Part shown: positions 1 to 10,302 of the stretch, piece after piece
How the letters are laid out: each line of letters begins with the position of its first letter
How positions within the stretch are numbered: position 1 is the stretch's first letter
Origin: Loigolactobacillus jiayinensis
Lineage (GTDB): Bacteria; Bacillota; Bacilli; Lactobacillales; Lactobacillaceae
Length of the DNA: 57,348 nt
Reading direction: 5' to 3'
Assembly (NCBI RefSeq): GCF_003946445.1
Contig: NZ_RHOF01000024.1
Location: 1-57,348, forward strand
Made by a program: the position numbers and the translations under genes
The notes under the pieces: model-generated
Told to the model about the DNA's origin: nothing
Database searches by the model: none
Seen by the model: only the letters and a program-made list of their open reading frames with translations

Positions 1-75
1 CGCTAATAGATTACCACTTTGAGCAATCTATCAACAGGATAAAGTATAGAGCCTAATTGGTGAAAGGTTTTTTAG

Positions 76-101
76 TTTTAGGCTTAAATTTAAGCCTAAA
101 A
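76..101. repeat. 26-bp perfect palindrome in the AT-rich region before the Apf-like gene
   Basis: Thirteen bases (TTTTAGGCTTAAA) are followed directly by their reverse complement. It sits in a very AT-rich upstream region, positions 1-330, where the string AATCTAAAAAT occurs twice (143-153 and 197-207) and GCCTAAAA-like strings recur. No ORF is convincing here. It could be a protein-binding site or a terminator for a gene off the left edge; no function is proven. Confidence 0.6.
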
Positions 102-325
102 AGACAATTTCAAGCTAAAAATCTTACTTTTAATCATTTTCTAATCTAAAAATGATAATTATTTTTTTATTTTACGCCTAAAATCGGCTTTTTTGTAATC
201 TAAAAATAAGTGTAAAAAAGACCTGTAGATTAGGAACGTATGGTCTAAGTGGAAAAAAAGTGTTGCAAGAGATTACAACAGCATGACAATATTGCATGAA
301 AATCCCGTTCTGTAATGGTTTAGGT

Positions 326-354
326 ATTTGTTTGTCACAGCGAGTTGCTATAAT
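326..354 (+). promoter_or_regulatory. Promoter with extended -10 for the Apf-like gene
   Basis: TATAAT at 349-354 is preceded by TG at the extended -10 position (TGCTATAAT). The -35 region is weak, as is usual with extended -10 promoters. It leaves an untranslated leader of about 75-80 nt before the ribosome binding site AGGAG at 430-434. Confidence 0.6.
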
Positions 355-442
355 CATCCTCGTTGATTAAATTAAATCAGCATTCACGTGAACGTCGTTA
401 TTAACAAACAAATCTTACAAACCCAATTTAGGAGTGATTTTT

Positions 443-1057
443 ATTTTATTAAGTAACCGTATTAAAATGTTAGTTTTATCTACTGTTGGTGCCGCTAGTT
501 TATTCGTTGGTGGCGTTGCTCAGGCAAGCGCGGCTACAGTAACTGCTCAATCGGGCGACACGGTCGCTAAGTTGGCTAATGCAAATGGCGTTTCTATTAC
601 TGCCTTTGAACAAGTAAATAGCATCAGCTCAAGCACACATTTAATCTATGCGGGGCAAACTTATACGCTTCCTGGAACAACGACAACAACTGCAGCACAA
701 CCTGCAGCAACACAAACGACAACACAAGCAGCGCCAGTGCAACAACAAACACAATCGACACAAGCTACGACAGCCGCAGCAACAACTACGACCGCAGCTT
801 CAACAACTGCAGCTTCAACGACAACTAGTTCGAGCTCAGATGAAGCTGCTAAAGCATGGATTGCTAATAAGGAATCCGGTGGTAGCTACACAGCTACAAA
901 CGGTCAGTATATTGGTAAATATCAATTAAGTTCTTCATACTTAAATGGTGATTACTCAGCAGCTAACCAAGAAGCAGTTGCTAACAACTATGTGACTTCA
1001 CGTTATGGTTCATGGACTGCAGCACAATCATTCTGGCAAGCAAATGGCTGGTACTAG
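443..1057 (+). CDS. Apf-like secreted LysM protein with C-terminal lysozyme-like domain
   Basis: Secreted cell-surface protein of the aggregation-promoting-factor type, expected to bind peptidoglycan and affect cell shape or adhesion. It has a signal peptide ending near AQASA, one LysM domain (TVTAQSGDTVAKLANANG through AGQTYTLP), a long Thr/Gln/Ala/Ser linker, and a C-terminal Apf module (AWIANKESGGSYTATNGQY to QANGWY) that ends the protein as in Apf homologues. The start is unusual. The only good ribosome binding site, AGGAG at 430-434, is 8 nt from an ATT codon at 443. The GTG at 434 overlaps that site, and the ATG at 467 would remove the Arg/Lys residues of the signal peptide. I therefore favour ATT at 443, with GTG 434 as the alternative. 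A terminator follows at 1115-1152. Confidence 0.8.
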   Translation: MLLSNRIKMLVLSTVGAASLFVGGVAQASAATVTAQSGDTVAKLANANGVSITAFEQVNSISSSTHLIYAGQTYTLPGTTTTTAAQPAATQTTTQAAPVQQQTQSTQATTAAATTTTAASTTAASTTTSSSSDEAAKAWIANKESGGSYTATNGQYIGKYQLSSSYLNGDYSAANQEAVANNYVTSRYGSWTAAQSFWQANGWY

Positions 1058-1114
1058 GCTTAAATAATTATAGTAGACAATTTTAAAATATAAAGCCATT
1101 TAGATTAATGGTGA

Positions 1115-1152
1115 TGGCCTGTTTCCTACTTAGTGGGAGGCAGGTCTTTTTT
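1115..1152 (+). terminator. Rho-independent terminator after the Apf-like gene
   Basis: A hairpin of about 11 bp (CCTG...CAGG outer pairs with several G-U pairs inside) is followed by TCTTTTTT. The rest of the gap up to the YitT gene (1153-1314) shows no ORF; a GGGCGCCC palindrome followed by TTTTT lies near 1303-1315. Confidence 0.7.
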
Positions 1153-1314
1153 AGTAGCAACACCAGCACGCTACGTTAAATGTGGCGTATTTGGGTGTCA
1201 GCTATTGCGTAGATTAAAGGTGATTTTGCGCGGATCATTTGTCTATTTAATGGCTGGCTACACTGATGTACCTTAATTTTTGTACTGATGCGCGGCAATC
1301 AGGGCGCCCTTTTT

Positions 1315-1343
1315 AGGACATCGTTCAACTTTTCTGTCATAAT
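1315..1343 (+). promoter_or_regulatory. Likely promoter of the YitT-family gene
   Basis: AGGACA at 1315-1320, a 17-nt spacer, and CATAAT at 1338-1343 with TG in the extended -10 position. Start of transcription would be near 1350, about 25 nt before the ATG at 1375. Confidence 0.45.
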
Positions 1344-1374
1344 AGAAGGTAACCTGAAGAAATGAGGTGGCTAA

Positions 1375-2205
1375 ATGCCACGTATTACCCGTTTCCAAAT
1401 TCGTCAAGTTCTGCTGATGATTGTTGCTTTAGAAATCATCGCTGTCAGTATCAACTTATTTTATGCGCCTCATGCCGTTGCGGCTGGTGGTGTGACTGGG
1501 ATCGCCATTTTAGCGAAAGCTGCATTTGGCTTGTCAGTTTCAACTGTAGTATTAGTCTTAAATACTATTTTATTAATTATTGCCTATTTTTTCTTAGAGC
1601 GAGCAACTGTATTGCGAATCGCATTTGGTAGCTTTGCGTTACCATTATGTTTAGCCCTAACGCCGCAAGTTAAGGTCATTGAAGATCAATTATTGGCTGT
1701 CATCGTCGGTGGCGTGGTTTTTGCGCTAGGGGTATCGTTATTGTACCGGATGGACGCTTCCAGCGGTGGGACAACAGTGCCGCCAATGATTTTAAAGAAA
1801 TATTTTCAGATTAAGCCGGCAGTTAGTCTTTTATTGATCGATGGCTTGATTTGTATAGGTAATTTATTTACCACTAATTTTGAAGCTTTTGCGTTGGCGT
1901 TATTATCGTTAGTCGTGACGTCACTATTGATGAATTATATTGAAACTGGCCTAGATCGCAAACGCGTTATTTACGTGATGAGTGAGCAGGAAGCAAAAAT
2001 AAAAGCGTTGCTAGTTGACGATATGGCCCGCGGCTTAACTGCTTTGCAGGTGACGGGTGGCTTTAGCGGTGATGCACGGGAAATGTTAATGCTAGTGGTA
2101 GAAAACCAGGATTATCCCTATGTGATCAAACAAATTCGTAGTATTGATTCTAGTGCATTTTTGATGGTGCATGATGTTGCTGAAGTACATGGCGGAATTT
2201 TGTAA
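1375..2205 (+). CDS. YitT-family membrane protein with C-terminal DUF2179 domain
   Basis: Integral membrane protein of 276 residues. Residues about 10-190 form five or more hydrophobic segments of the YitT (DUF161) family, with the family feature GGVTGIAIL near residue 40 and a GGTTVPPMI stretch near 130. Residues about 190-276 are a soluble DUF2179 domain (VIYVMSEQEAKIKALL, then RGLTALQVTGGFSG and MLMLVVENQDYPYVIKQIRSID). The family is widespread in Firmicutes and its substrate is not established. ATG 1375 is preceded by GAGGTGG at 1362-1368. It is followed after 69 nt by kup, which has its own leader, so co-transcription is possible but not shown. Confidence 0.85.
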   Translation: MPRITRFQIRQVLLMIVALEIIAVSINLFYAPHAVAAGGVTGIAILAKAAFGLSVSTVVLVLNTILLIIAYFFLERATVLRIAFGSFALPLCLALTPQVKVIEDQLLAVIVGGVVFALGVSLLYRMDASSGGTTVPPMILKKYFQIKPAVSLLLIDGLICIGNLFTTNFEAFALALLSLVVTSLLMNYIETGLDRKRVIYVMSEQEAKIKALLVDDMARGLTALQVTGGFSGDAREMLMLVVENQDYPYVIKQIRSIDSSAFLMVHDVAEVHGGIL

Positions 2206-2246
2206 GAACTGAATAAAAAGTGTTATTATCTAGATACATTGTTACA

Positions 2247-2261
2247 AATTTTCAGAAAATA
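2247..2261 (+). promoter_or_regulatory. CodY-like box upstream of kup
   Basis: The 15-mer AATTTTCAGAAAATA matches 14 of 15 positions of the CodY consensus AATTTTCWGAAAATT. It lies 14 nt before the kup ATG, just ahead of the ribosome binding site, where a bound repressor could block transcription. Assignment to CodY is inference from the consensus. Confidence 0.6.
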
Positions 2262-2274
2262 GCAGGTAAGGTTA

Positions 2275-4266
2275 ATGCAAAAAAGCAGTTTACGCAATAA
2301 ATTATCAGTGGCTGGCGTTTTAGTTACCCTGGGGATCGTTTATGGGGATATTGGTACGTCGCCGTTATACGTTATGAATGCGATTGTTGCTGATGCTGGC
2401 GGGTTACAGCACGCCACACCAGATTATATTATTGGCAGTATTTCGTTGATTTTTTGGACGCTGATGTTAGTGACAACGGTGAAATACGTGCTCATTGCAT
2501 TGCGGGCAGATAATAATGGTGAAGGTGGTATTTTTGCGTTGTACGCCTTAGTCCATAAGCACGCTCGCTGGTTAATGATTCCGGCGTTGATTGGTGGCGC
2601 TGCGCTATTGGCTGACGGAACGTTGACGCCAGCTGTGACAGTGACCAGTGCGGTGGAAGGACTGAAAGGACAAGCGTTTGGCCATTTAGTTTTTAGCCAA
2701 GATCAAACTGTTGTTGTCTTTACCACAATTATTATTTTGTTGCTACTATTCATGATCCAGCGGTTCGGGACTGCAACGATTGGTAAGGCTTTTGGACCAA
2801 TCATGTTTTTATGGTTTGCTTTGATCGGCGTGATTGGCTTGGCCAATTTATTGCCAAACCTTGAGGTGCTTAAGGCGTTGTCACCAGTTTATGCGATTAA
2901 AACGTTGTTTAGTCCCACTAATAAAGCCGGTATTTTTATTCTCGGTAGTGTTTTTCTGGCGACAACTGGGGCCGAGGCATTGTACTCGGACATGGGCCAT
3001 GTAGGCAAGAAAAATATTTACGCTAGTTGGCCGTTTGTTTACGGTATGCTGACGCTGAGCTATTTTGGCCAAGGCGCCTGGTTAATTCGCAATTATCACT
3101 CACAAGCTGTAACTGGTTTTACCAATCCCTTTTTCCAAGTGATTCCGGCTAATCTAAAATTATTTGTGATCATTGTGGCTACTCTGGCCGCAATTATCGC
3201 GTCGCAAGCCTTGATTACTGGTTCATTTACGCTGGTATCTGAGGCAGTTCGTTTGAAAATTTTACCGCGCATGCTGATCAAATACCCGAGCACTGAGCGT
3301 GGTCAGATTTATATTGGGAGTGTCAACTGGCTACTGTGTATGGTGACGATAGCGGTAACGTTGTTTTTCCGTACTTCCGAGCATATGGAAGCAGCGTATG
3401 GTTTAGCCATCACAGTGACGATGTTGATGACGACATTACTGTTGCATGCTTATCTTGAACAAAAAATTAATCGCTTAGTGGCCCTATTGATTGCGCTATT
3501 TTTCGGTAGTGTTGAGGTGATTTTCTTCATAGCTAGTGTGGTTAAATTTGCTCATGGTGGGTATGTGACAGTATTGATCACGTGCTTGATTTTATCAGTT
3601 ATGGCAATCTGGTATTATGGTAACAAGATTCGTGACCGGCATGAATCTGAGCGTGAGTACGTGTCATTATTGGCATATCGCAATCAATTAGTTGAATTAT
3701 CAGCTGATGAAACGGTACCCTTGTACGCAACAAATTTAGTTTACATGGCTAAAATGAAGCCTGGCCATATGATCAAGCGCAGCATGTTGTACTCGATTTT
3801 AGATAAACGACCAAAGCGGGCGCGGGTTTATTGGTTTGTCACGGTGGTGATCACTGATGATCCGTATACGTTAAAATATAAAGTTGATATGATGGATACT
3901 AAAAGTGTGGTCAATGTGACGTTATATCTTGGTTTTCGGCGTAATCAGTGGATCAACGTCTACATTCGCCAGATTATTCAAGACCTTATGCGTGAAGGCG
4001 AAATTGATTATCAACCACAACGATACACGACAATCCCCGATCGCCATGTTGGTGATTTTCGCTTTGTTGTGCTACGTGAATTACTGTCACCAGCGACGAA
4101 TATTTCTAACTGGGAGCGGCTGATCATTGGTGCACGGATTTGGCTACAAAATCATACCGCGTCACCGGTACAATGGTTTGGCCTAGAATTTAGTGATGTC
4201 ACTATCGAAGCCGTTCCGTTGATTTTAGGTCGGCGGTATCATGTTAAATTAAAACAGATCAAATAA
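2275..4266 (+). CDS. kup: Kup-family potassium uptake transporter
   Basis: Secondary potassium importer of the KUP/HAK/KT family, 663 residues, the usual length. It has about twelve membrane segments and a cytoplasmic C-terminal region of about 200 residues. Diagnostic near the N-terminus is [14 protein letters not shown] (residues about 19-32), followed by a membrane segment ending in [17 protein letters not shown], a family hallmark. It sits in the cytoplasmic membrane and supplies K+ for osmotic balance; lactic acid bacterial Kup proteins are known c-di-AMP targets, but nothing here shows that directly. The start ATG at 2275 has AGGTAAGG just upstream. A CodY-like box lies at 2247-2261. 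A bidirectional terminator follows. Confidence 0.95.
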   Translation: MQKSSLRNKLSVAGVLVTLGIVYGDIGTSPLYVMNAIVADAGGLQHATPDYIIGSISLIFWTLMLVTTVKYVLIALRADNNGEGGIFALYALVHKHARWLMIPALIGGAALLADGTLTPAVTVTSAVEGLKGQAFGHLVFSQDQTVVVFTTIIILLLLFMIQRFGTATIGKAFGPIMFLWFALIGVIGLANLLPNLEVLKALSPVYAIKTLFSPTNKAGIFILGSVFLATTGAEALYSDMGHVGKKNIYASWPFVYGMLTLSYFGQGAWLIRNYHSQAVTGFTNPFFQVIPANLKLFVIIVATLAAIIASQALITGSFTLVSEAVRLKILPRMLIKYPSTERGQIYIGSVNWLLCMVTIAVTLFFRTSEHMEAAYGLAITVTMLMTTLLLHAYLEQKINRLVALLIALFFGSVEVIFFIASVVKFAHGGYVTVLITCLILSVMAIWYYGNKIRDRHESEREYVSLLAYRNQLVELSADETVPLYATNLVYMAKMKPGHMIKRSMLYSILDKRPKRARVYWFVTVVITDDPYTLKYKVDMMDTKSVVNVTLYLGFRRNQWINVYIRQIIQDLMREGEIDYQPQRYTTIPDRHVGDFRFVVLRELLSPATNISNWERLIIGARIWLQNHTASPVQWFGLEFSDVTIEAVPLILGRRYHVKLKQIK

Positions 4267-4311
4267 AAAATGATCGGCTACGGCAAAACGCCATAGTCGA
4301 TCATTTTTTTA
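4267..4311. terminator. Bidirectional terminator between kup and the DUF308 gene
   Basis: Long hairpin AAATGATCGGCTACGGC ... GCCATAGTCGATCATTT with A-run before and T-run after, serving the convergent genes on both strands. Confidence 0.85.
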
Positions 4312-4830
4312 CTGGTGTCGAGTTTGCCACCAAGTCACAATTTCACCAATACTCATAATAATCAAAATAACACCAAAAATTTGGAAGCCAAGTAAGACAC
4401 TTTTAAATGGATTAAAGAGTAAAAAGGCACCAGCTAAGATCACCAAAACACTATAGATCAACGCGCCCCAGGGCTTAACATTAACAACTTGACGTTGATT
4501 CCAAGCTTGGCCAAATTTGAAAATACCGTACATCAGTAAGATAATACCGAGAAAGATGGGTAAGATACTGACAATGCCACGAGCAAAAATCAAAATGAAA
4601 AGCGCGGCAATGATCTTAAACGCACCACTAAAAAAAGCTAGTGAGTAGAAATTTGTTTGCTGTCGTGCTTGGCGACTACTAGTGATACTGATAATTCCAG
4701 AAATTAATAGATAAAGTGAAATTGCGTAGACGCCAAAACGGAAAACAGGATGCGGGTACAGTGTGATAATCAGTCCAAAGATAAAATAAACTAAGGCACG
4801 AAGCCATGTATAACGTTGTAGTCTTTGCAT
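4309..4830 (-). CDS. DUF308/HdeD-family membrane protein
   Basis: Small integral membrane protein of 173 residues with six hydrophobic segments arranged as three repeats, each ending in a G-rich helix (LVYFIFGLIITLYPH, IIAALFILIFARG, ILAGAFLLFNPFKS). This repeat pattern and length are those of the DUF308 (HdeD-like) family. In enterobacteria HdeD is linked to acid tolerance; in lactobacilli the function is unknown. Single gene, convergent with kup. A plausible ribosome binding site (AAGGATG) lies 5-6 nt before the ATG. Confidence 0.8.
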   Translation of the reverse strand: MQRLQRYTWLRALVYFIFGLIITLYPHPVFRFGVYAISLYLLISGIISITSSRQARQQTNFYSLAFFSGAFKIIAALFILIFARGIVSILPIFLGIILLMYGIFKFGQAWNQRQVVNVKPWGALIYSVLVILAGAFLLFNPFKSVLLGFQIFGVILIIMSIGEIVTWWQTRHQ

Positions 4831-4884
4831 AAAATCATCCTTTTTTGGTATGTTGTTGCTCTGATTCTACCATGAAAGCATGTC

Positions 4885-5805
4885 TTAAATCGAATTTTCT
4901 ACACTGCCGAGTTGTTGGCAGGTCCCATATTCAACTTGAATGGTGATATGTTGAATATTGTACTTGGCACGTAATTGTTGATCTAAATCATTTAAGAAGC
5001 AATCATTATTATCAGTTGTATTACGCACCAAGTGAACACTTAATGCATTATCAGTTGTGCCAATCGCCCAAACATGTAAGTCATGGACTTTGGAGACGCT
5101 GGGCTGTGCGGCAATGCATTTGGTGATTGCCGCCACATCAACGCTATTTGGGACACCATTTAAGGAAAGGTTGATGGCATCGCGCAACAAGCCCCAAGTA
5201 CCAATCAAAATGACGACGGCGATGATCAAGCTGACTACGGGATCAAGCCAACTCCAATCAGTGAGCAACATGATGATCCCAGTGATGACGACACCTAATG
5301 AAACGCCAGTATCGGCGGCCATATGCATAAAAGCGCCCTTAATATTTAAGTCATCTTTTTGGCCATGCAGGAATAAGAAGGTGGTGATACCGTTGACGAT
5401 CACGCCTAATAAGGCAACGATAATGACGGTCCAGCCATGCGGTGCTGCTGGTGTTTGCAATCGTTGTAAGGCCTCGATAATAATACCGCCAATCGCAACT
5501 AATAAGAAAACGGCATTGAATAAAGCCGCTAAAATCGACGCACTTTTGTAACCATAAGTTCGTTTAGCAGTTGGCGCTTTTTGACTGAGCCAGACAGCTA
5601 ACCAGGCAACTAACAAGCCCAGTACATCACTAAAGTTATGGCTAGCATCAGCGATTAAAGCCATTGAATTTGTTGAAAAACCAAAACCTAATTCAGCAAT
5701 AATATAAATTAGATTGAGACTAATACCAATAATAAATGGTGTTTGTTTTTGTGTAATAGTCAAACGACCACGGCCTCTCTCAATTTTATATGAGTATTCG
5801 CTCAT
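4885..5805 (-). CDS. czcD: CDF-family divalent cation efflux protein (CzcD-like)
   Basis: Proton-coupled exporter of Zn2+ or a similar divalent metal, in the cytoplasmic membrane. Six membrane segments are followed by a cytoplasmic domain of about 85 residues. Metal-binding HxxxD pairs are visible in TM2 (DASHNFSD) and TM5 (HMAAD); the HD-HD pattern fits Zn/Co-type members. The start is uncertain. The promoter TTGGCA-17-TATAGT puts the transcription start close to the ATG at 5805, giving a leaderless mRNA, and an operator-like inverted repeat covers the same place. A TTG at 5763 with GAGAGG upstream gives an N-terminus (TITQKQTPF) that looks natural for the family. The region upstream of 5763 may therefore be regulatory. 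No regulator gene is adjacent. Confidence 0.88.
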   Translation of the reverse strand: MSEYSYKIERGRGRLTITQKQTPFIIGISLNLIYIIAELGFGFSTNSMALIADASHNFSDVLGLLVAWLAVWLSQKAPTAKRTYGYKSASILAALFNAVFLLVAIGGIIIEALQRLQTPAAPHGWTVIIVALLGVIVNGITTFLFLHGQKDDLNIKGAFMHMAADTGVSLGVVITGIIMLLTDWSWLDPVVSLIIAVVILIGTWGLLRDAINLSLNGVPNSVDVAAITKCIAAQPSVSKVHDLHVWAIGTTDNALSVHLVRNTTDNNDCFLNDLDQQLRAKYNIQHITIQVEYGTCQQLGSVENSI

Positions 5806-5807
5806 AT
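5788..5807. promoter_or_regulatory. Inverted-repeat operator at the CDF exporter start
   Basis: ATATGAG - 6 nt - CTCATAT. The shape and spacing resemble sites of ArsR/SmtB metal sensors (CzrA/CadC type). It lies exactly at the predicted transcription start. Regulator identity is inference. Confidence 0.6.
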
Positions 5808-5811
5808 GTTT

Positions 5812-5840
5812 ACTATAACACATTATAAAAAGTTTGCCAA
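5812..5840 (-). promoter_or_regulatory. Promoter of the CDF exporter
   Basis: On the minus strand: TTGGCA (5840-5835), 17-nt spacer, TATAGT (5817-5812). Predicted +1 near 5805. Confidence 0.65.
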
Positions 5841-5901
5841 CCTAAATTTTATTTTGTGTAAGCGATTTATATCATTTTGGTTTTATGGTTATTTAGGGGA
5901 C

Positions 5902-5935
5902 AAAAAAGCCATGACAATAAAGTTGTTGTCATAGC
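5902..5935 (-). terminator. Terminator of the glycerol operon
   Basis: On the minus strand ATGACAA ... TTGTCAT is followed by GGCTTTTTT, about 20 nt after the glpF stop. Confidence 0.75.
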
Positions 5936-5952
5936 CTTTTGTCATTATTTGT

Positions 5953-6672
5953 TTACGGAATTAAAAGGAAAAGTGCGGCCCCAATTGCACCACCGACCAT
6001 TGGCCCGATGATTGGCACCCAACTATAGGCCCAATCAGAACCGCCTTTGTTGGCGATTGGTAAAACTGCGTGGGCGAGACGCGGTCCCAGATCACGGGCA
6101 GGGTTGATAGCGTACCCAGTCGTTCCACCTAATGACAGGCCAATCGCGATGATCAACACACCAACGACCAGCGGATTTAAGCCGTCAGTGAAGTTGCCGC
6201 GAGTGAAAGTTAAAAGGGCAAAGACTAAGACGATCGTGCCGATAACTTCACTGATGAAGTTAGCAAAATAACTGCGGATTGCAGGACCAGTTGAGAAAAT
6301 ACCGAGGATCGTAGCTTCGTCTTTAGTTGCCCGCCAGTGTGGTCCGTAATGGATCCAAACTAAGGCAGCACCGACAAAACCACCAGCAATTTGTGCTGCT
6401 GAGTAAGGCAATACCGACGACCAAGGCAAATTACCAGCAACGGCCATCCCTAATGATACAGCAGGATTCAAATGGGCGGGGCTGAGAAAGGCGGAAGCGT
6501 AAACGCCTAAGGTTACGGCCATGCCCCAACCTAAAGTAATAGCGACCCAGCCGGCATCTTTAGCTTTTGATTTGTTTAAACTGACGCCAGCGACAACACC
6601 GTCCCCAAGTAATACAAGAACTAATGTGCCAATAAATTCACCGAGCAGTTGTAGCGATAGACTATTATTCAT
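5953..6672 (-). CDS. glpF: Glycerol uptake facilitator (aquaglyceroporin)
   Basis: Membrane channel of the MIP family, 239 residues with six helices and two half-helices. Both signature loops are present: HLNPAVS near residue 67 and AINPARDLGPR near residue 190. The Asp after the second NPAR is the residue that typifies glycerol-conducting GlpF rather than water-only aquaporins. It lies 13 nt after glpO as the last gene of glpK-glpO-glpF, so glycerol entry, phosphorylation and oxidation are encoded together. ATG 6672 is preceded by AGGTGA. Confidence 0.93.
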   Translation of the reverse strand: MNNSLSLQLLGEFIGTLVLVLLGDGVVAGVSLNKSKAKDAGWVAITLGWGMAVTLGVYASAFLSPAHLNPAVSLGMAVAGNLPWSSVLPYSAAQIAGGFVGAALVWIHYGPHWRATKDEATILGIFSTGPAIRSYFANFISEVIGTIVLVFALLTFTRGNFTDGLNPLVVGVLIIAIGLSLGGTTGYAINPARDLGPRLAHAVLPIANKGGSDWAYSWVPIIGPMVGGAIGAALFLLIP

Positions 6673-6685
6673 AAGGTCACCTCAT

Positions 6686-8518
6686 CTAGTTGTTGTTTTT
6701 AAGCAGACTTAAATCGGATTCAGCAATTGCTTGATTTAGTTGGTCTAATCGTTGTTGTTTTTCAGCTGGCTGCCAGCCTAAATAGCGCGCCATTTCGTTG
6801 ACGACGCCGACTTTGACCGTGTCTAACGTTTCACGTTGAAATAGAATATGATTGGTTCGGCGTAACAAGTAATCAACGGGAGTTAACGTCATTTCCTCGG
6901 TTAGCGCATAGCGTAGGCCTAGTGTTTCAGCTAACGTTAAACCAGGCGCCGCGGAAAGTTCATCGATTAGCGCAAAAACGTGCGTTACATTGGCACCGTA
7001 GAGATTAGCAAGTTGTAATGCATCTGCTGCCGGTAAGCCTTTAGCTTGGCCTTGTTGTGCTAAAGTAGCCAATGCTGCATCGACATTTGTGGAATCAAGT
7101 GCGCCACCAGATACAGCTAAGTCTTTGGAGTCAATTGGGTCGAAGTGAGCGTCAAAGCGACTGGCCAGTAAATGACTGATCAGCGTTATTGCACCAGCTG
7201 CCATTTTACGATAGTCAGTAATTTTTCCGCCGGCTAAGGTGATCAGACCATCATCTGCTACGGACAGATCACTACCACGAGAAACAGCAGAAGGATTTGA
7301 TTTATGCTCACTTAAAGCGCTGTCAACATTTTTTAAAACTTGTTCAACATCACTGCGTGTCGCTTGCTTGTTTTCGTAGTTATTGACGACATCAATTACA
7401 GCAGCAAAGCTTTGATCAGATAATTTACCGGAATCACCACCATTGTAATCAGAGCTACTATTAGCGGCAATTAGTGGTCGTAAGCCGGCCCAGCTGGCTT
7501 CAATGTCATCAATGGTCAAGTGAACATCGGGATAACGATTGTTAATAATAGCAAGCAGATAATCAACGTCTTCACGCGTTGCAACGGGATGCTTAAAGTC
7601 AGCAGTATAATCAGTATCTGTAGTGCCAAAATAAGTTTTATTTGCCCGCGGCACTACAAAAACCATACGGTCATCTTGATCACCGGTATCAAAATAAGTG
7701 GGTTGCGGTACCGGTAGGCGGTCAGCGGCGACCACTAAATGAACGCCCTTAGTTGGTCGCATTTGTGGCGTGATTTTAGCATCAGGGTCTAATTGGCGAA
7801 CAAAGTCAGACCAAGGGCCAGCCGTATTGATCACTAAACGCGCATGAACGGTGAATTCCTCATCAGTCATTAAATCTTTGACTTGGGCACCAATGAGGTT
7901 ACCTTGTTCATCATGTAGTAACTGAGTTGCCTGCACATGGCTGGTCATAATACCACCATCAACTTGGGCTTGCTTGATGTTTTCAATTACTAAGCGTGCA
8001 TCATTACTGATATAGTCCAAATAAACGCCACCGCCAACCAAGTTTTCAGCTTTGAGTTGTGGTTCCCGTTGTAAAACTTCGTCGCGGGAAAGGGTATAGT
8101 TTGTATATTTAGGATCAGTGACGTCAGCTAAACGATCATAAAGATCCATTGCAACCTTAAGCGAGAACATGGTAAACGTTGCGCCAGGTTCATCATAAAT
8201 AGGAATCAGCATTGGGTCAGGTCGCGGAATATGTGGTGCGATATGCTGAATTGCTGCCCGTTCCTTAACGGTATCAGCAACTACTTCCACATCGAATGTT
8301 TTCAGATAACGAATACCACCATGAACTAACTTGGTCGAACGTGAGGAAGTTCCTTCGCTGAAATCTTGCATTTCAATCAAGCCAGTCTTAATTCCCATTG
8401 CGCTAGCTTGTAACGCAACGCCGGCACCAGTTATCCCACCGCCGATAATTAACAAGTCTAAGTGTTCCGCCTTTAAACGAGCAATATTTTCTTGACGTGT
8501 TGCTGCAGAAAAAGCCAT
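6686..8518 (-). CDS. glpO: Alpha-glycerophosphate oxidase (FAD)
   Basis: FAD enzyme oxidising sn-glycerol 3-phosphate to dihydroxyacetone phosphate. In lactic acid bacteria the electron acceptor is O2, yielding H2O2. The FAD-binding Rossmann motif DLLIIGGGITGAGVALQASA is at residues about 21-40. The family stretch TSSRSTKLVHGGIRYL follows near residue 60, and a segment near residues 350-400 (rich in S, D and G) matches the extra insertion that marks oxidases relative to GlpD dehydrogenases. Length 610, as in GlpO. I start at ATG 8518, which has AAGGAGG 8 nt upstream; an in-frame GTG 18 nt earlier overlaps that site. It sits between glpK and glpF. Distinguishing oxidase from dehydrogenase rests on the insertion and on taxonomic context. 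Confidence 0.9.
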   Translation of the reverse strand: MAFSAATRQENIARLKAEHLDLLIIGGGITGAGVALQASAMGIKTGLIEMQDFSEGTSSRSTKLVHGGIRYLKTFDVEVVADTVKERAAIQHIAPHIPRPDPMLIPIYDEPGATFTMFSLKVAMDLYDRLADVTDPKYTNYTLSRDEVLQREPQLKAENLVGGGVYLDYISNDARLVIENIKQAQVDGGIMTSHVQATQLLHDEQGNLIGAQVKDLMTDEEFTVHARLVINTAGPWSDFVRQLDPDAKITPQMRPTKGVHLVVAADRLPVPQPTYFDTGDQDDRMVFVVPRANKTYFGTTDTDYTADFKHPVATREDVDYLLAIINNRYPDVHLTIDDIEASWAGLRPLIAANSSSDYNGGDSGKLSDQSFAAVIDVVNNYENKQATRSDVEQVLKNVDSALSEHKSNPSAVSRGSDLSVADDGLITLAGGKITDYRKMAAGAITLISHLLASRFDAHFDPIDSKDLAVSGGALDSTNVDAALATLAQQGQAKGLPAADALQLANLYGANVTHVFALIDELSAAPGLTLAETLGLRYALTEEMTLTPVDYLLRRTNHILFQRETLDTVKVGVVNEMARYLGWQPAEKQQRLDQLNQAIAESDLSLLKNNN

Positions 8519-8582
8519 ATTAATTGCCTCCTTCACCTGGCAAAATGCTATCTATGCGCAATAAATGTTAATTTTTTGGATA

Positions 8583-8625
8583 GTAAAAGAGGTTGTGCAT
8601 AAATGTTTTATGGGACAGCCTCTTC
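8583..8625 (-). terminator. Leaky terminator between glpK and glpO
   Basis: On the minus strand AAGAGGCTGT ... ACAACCTCTT followed by TTAC. The U-tract is short, so partial read-through into glpO-glpF is likely. The glpK-glpO gap is 150 nt. Confidence 0.55.
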
Positions 8626-8668
8626 TGACGTAACAGCGTTAACTTATGATACGGACATTTGATAAAAG

Positions 8669-10252
<1,584 letters not shown>

Positions 10253-10288
10253 TTAACTATCCCCATTATAAATGATGTGTCAAAATAT

Positions 10289-10302
10289 AGAAAGCGCTAT
10301 CA
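10289..10302. promoter_or_regulatory. cre site upstream of glpK
   Basis: AGAAAGCGCTATCA matches 13 of 14 positions of the cre consensus TGWAANCGNTNWCA. It lies about 110 nt before glpK, overlapping the likely -35 region (a TATAAT on the minus strand is near 10263-10268). It implies CcpA-mediated glucose repression of glycerol use. Confidence 0.7.

Noticed and set aside
648-929. Gln-rich ORF inside the Apf-like gene
   Set aside because: Out-of-frame shadow of the Thr/Gln/Ala linker; no ribosome binding site or independent signal.
1362-1631. Alternative-frame ORF overlapping the YitT start
   Set aside because: It overlaps the well-supported YitT gene and its composition (Cys/Ser-rich) is that of a shadow frame.
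5057-5551. 164-codon ORF antisense to the CDF exporter
   Set aside because: Antisense shadow of a conserved gene; no initiation signal or protein similarity.
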